32,372 bases of DNA from an uncultured Burkholderiales bacterium (GTDB lineage: Bacteria > Pseudomonadota > Gammaproteobacteria > Burkholderiales > Burkholderiaceae_C): the NCBI GenBank assembly GCA_903864315.1, contig CAIPFK010000223.1, positions 1-32,372 of the forward strand. The letters run 5' to 3'. How positions within the stretch are numbered: position 1 is the stretch's first letter; each line of letters begins with the position of its first letter. The notes under the pieces were generated by a model that saw only the letters and a list, made by a program, of their open reading frames with translations, did no database searches and was not told the origin of the DNA. The position numbers were made by a program, and so were the translations under genes. Below, piece by piece: positions 31,081-32,372 of the stretch.

Positions 31081-31107
31081 TTAAGTTTGGGCAATCTTTG
31101 ACGATTG
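31081..31107 (+). promoter_or_regulatory. Sigma-28 (FliA) promoter for flaG
   Basis: TTAAGTTT, 11 bp, GACGATTG matches 7/8 in the -35 box and 5/8 in the -10 box with exact spacing. The predicted start is near 31114, about 68 nt before the flaG ATG. Confidence 0.75.
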
Positions 31108-31143
31108 TTCTCCCAAGAGTCCATTTTATTCAAAGTGGATTGA

Positions 31144-31160
31144 TTGCTTTTTTAAAGCAA
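31144..31160 (+). promoter_or_regulatory. Hairpin in the flaG leader
   Basis: TTGCTTT (31144-31150), loop TTT, AAAGCAA (31154-31160) form a perfect 7-bp stem ending 7 nt before the ribosome site AGGGAGA (31168-31174). In the sigma-28 transcript it would lie in the 5' leader and might affect ribosome loading or mRNA stability (inference). Confidence 0.5.
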
Positions 31161-31181
31161 GCTTATTAGGGAGAACCAGTC

Positions 31182-31586
31182 ATGTCTGAACAAATACAAA
31201 GATTAAGCGCCAATTTGGCCAGTTTACCCACTGTTGTTGCGACACCTGTACCTGGTTCGCAAAGCATGCCTCATGCATTGACCGCGCTGAATGAAATAGG
31301 GGTGAATCACTCTGTCGTCATGGCATTGCCAGAAGTCAATATACAAATTAACACCGAGCAGCAACATCTCAATCTCCAAAGAACATTGGAGCAACTCAAC
31401 CAAGAGATGCGTGATGGTGGTAGAAACTTAAACTTTACCATTGACAACACCATGCAAGCGCCCATTGTTGTGGTCAAAAACAGTGATACAGGTGAAGTCA
31501 TTCGCCAGTTCCCCAATTCTGCAGTTGTCAGCGTTGCCCACAATCTGCAACAAATGCGTGGTTTATTCCAAGATGTCTTGGTTTAA
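31182..31586 (+). CDS. flaG: FlaG family protein
   Basis: FlaG proteins are small flagellar proteins linked to filament length control; their biochemical role is not settled. The product is 134 aa with a variable N-terminal half and the conserved FlaG C-terminal half: L-N-F-T-I-D-N-T-M-Q-A-P-I-V-V-V-K-N-S-D-T-G-E-V-I-R-Q-F-P (about 86-114). AGGGAGA lies 7 bases before the ATG. It stands between fliD and flagellin with its own sigma-28 promoter; in many gamma- and betaproteobacteria flaG lies between fliC and fliD, so the order here is reversed relative to that. Confidence 0.92.
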   Translation: MSEQIQRLSANLASLPTVVATPVPGSQSMPHALTALNEIGVNHSVVMALPEVNIQINTEQQHLNLQRTLEQLNQEMRDGGRNLNFTIDNTMQAPIVVVKNSDTGEVIRQFPNSAVVSVAHNLQQMRGLFQDVLV

Positions 31587-31608
31587 CAGTAACGTTTCTA
31601 TATTTCCT

Positions 31609-31635
31609 TAAAGTTTATATTCATTAAGACGAATC
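31609..31635 (+). promoter_or_regulatory. Sigma-28 (FliA) promoter for flagellin
   Basis: TAAAGTTT, an exact -35 consensus, is followed after 11 bp by GACGAATC, with the CGA core. The -10 box resembles that of flaG (GACGATTG). The predicted start is near 31642, about 62 nt before the flagellin ATG. Confidence 0.8.
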
Positions 31636-31703
31636 AGTTGCATCAGGAAATCATTTTCGACTTCTTGTTTCTTTAACCTGTGATGTATTTATAGGAGAAC
31701 ATC

Positions 31704-32372
31704 ATGCCAATTGCGATCAATACCAATTTGAATGCTTTATTTGCACAAGCCGCAGATACAACCGCCTCCAAGTCACAATCGCTAGCCATGCAGCGTTTGT
31801 CAACAGGCCTACGAATCAACAGTGCGAAAGATGATGCCGCTGGCTTGGCAATTTCTAATCGCATGACTTCAACCATCAAGGGTTTGAGCATGGCGATCCG
31901 CAATGCAAATGATGGCATCAACATGGCCCAAACTGCCGACGGTGCATTGAGCCAAACAACTTCAATTCTGCAGCGTATGCGTGAGTTGGCGGTTCAAGCC
32001 TCCAATGCCAGCAATTCAGCTGACAACCGTGCTTCAATGCAGCAAGAGGTTTCCCAGTTAAAGACCCAGATCGATCAGATCGCAAAAACAACCAACTTCA
32101 ATGATATCAATTTGTTGGATGGATCTGCTACCAAGTTGGACCTTCAAATTGGTGCCAATCAAGGCCAGACCATGACCATGAACTTTGACTCTGCTCAAAC
32201 CAAAGACATTGGTGTTGGTTCAATTGCAACATTGACTTCAAATGCAAGCTCCACTGTTTCAAAAATGGTGTCTGGCGATTTGACAATCAATGGTGTTCAA
32301 GTCGGTGCCTCTTTGGCCACCAGCGATAATGTTTCTTATGAAACAACTTCTGGTGACAGAGCAAGCAGTGCG
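31704..32372 (+). CDS. fliC: Flagellin (3'-truncated by window edge)
   Basis: Flagellin is the filament subunit. The frame is open from ATG 31704 to the last base (223 codons); AGGAGA (31693-31698) lies 5 bases upstream. The N-terminal D0/D1 region is canonical: I-N-T-N-L-N-A-L-F-A-Q near the start, then L-S-T-G-L-R-I-N-S-A-K-D-D-A-A-G-L-A-I and Q-R-M-R-E-L-A-V-Q-A-S-N, which includes the conserved TLR5-recognition arginine/leucine region typical of beta/gamma flagellins. From about residue 190 the sequence changes to G-D-L-T-I-N-G-V-Q-V-G-A-S, a hook-IN-like motif that marks the start of a variable outer domain. The Ser/Thr-rich outer region is a plausible target for the TPR-glycosyltransferases at 7043-11316. 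Total length is unknown. Confidence 0.95.
   Translation, partial: MPIAINTNLNALFAQAADTTASKSQSLAMQRLSTGLRINSAKDDAAGLAISNRMTSTIKGLSMAIRNANDGINMAQTADGALSQTTSILQRMRELAVQASNASNSADNRASMQQEVSQLKTQIDQIAKTTNFNDINLLDGSATKLDLQIGANQGQTMTMNFDSAQTKDIGVGSIATLTSNASSTVSKMVSGDLTINGVQVGASLATSDNVSYETTSGDRASSA

Noticed and set aside
1-32372. CRISPR arrays, tRNA or rRNA genes, transposases, phage or toxin-antitoxin genes
   Set aside because: None seen; the window is almost entirely flagellar coding sequence with short gaps.

Overview
The window is one large, almost gapless flagellar locus. It probably comes from a betaproteobacterium (Burkholderiales-like): the divergent flgA-flgM-flgN block next to flgBCDEFGHIJKL and the look of the FlgM, FlgN and FlgJ proteins fit that group. 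The assignment rests on protein resemblance by eye, not on a marker gene. One unusual trait is regulatory. Many flagellated beta-proteobacteria use FlhDC, but here a FleQ-like sigma-54 activator and five good -24/-12 promoters point to a Pseudomonas/Vibrio-style hierarchy, followed by a late tier of sigma-28 (FliA) promoters.

Layout. 1-868: 3' part of motB. 927-2033 (minus): FleQ-like sigma-54 activator with no N-terminal sensory domain. 2034-2498: divergent regulatory region with a sigma-54 promoter overlapped by a perfect inverted repeat. 2499-5077: FlgP-like lipoprotein, FlgT-like protein and a LysM protein, a set resembling the Vibrio outer-membrane H/T-ring accessory module. 5207-6891: FliK-like hook-length control protein and a short FlhB C-domain homologue (FhlB). 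7043-11316: two paralogous TPR plus glycosyltransferase proteins, translationally coupled, behind a sigma-54 promoter; they are candidate flagellar glycosylation enzymes. 11467-13303 (minus): flgA, flgM, flgN. 13489-15240: a LysM plus lytic-transglycosylase-like protein without a signal peptide. 15423-27805: flgBCDEFGHIJKL. 27910-32372: fliD, flaG and the start of a flagellin gene, each with its own sigma-28-type promoter.

How it works together. FleQ-like protein plus sigma-54 would switch on the ring, rod and hook genes, flgA, the peptidoglycan hydrolase and the TPR-glycosyltransferases. After hook completion FlgM is exported, freeing sigma-28 for fliD, flaG, fliC and flgM itself. FlgJ is the short form with only the rod-cap domain, and the LysM/transglycosylase protein is the obvious candidate to supply the missing peptidoglycan-cutting activity. 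The hook protein FlgE (931 aa), hook-filament junction protein FlgK (929 aa) and filament cap FliD (1032 aa) are all roughly twice the usual size because of repeated central domains, while FlgD, FlgF, FlgG and FlgL are of normal length. The axial structure of this flagellum is therefore expected to be heavily decorated on its outside.
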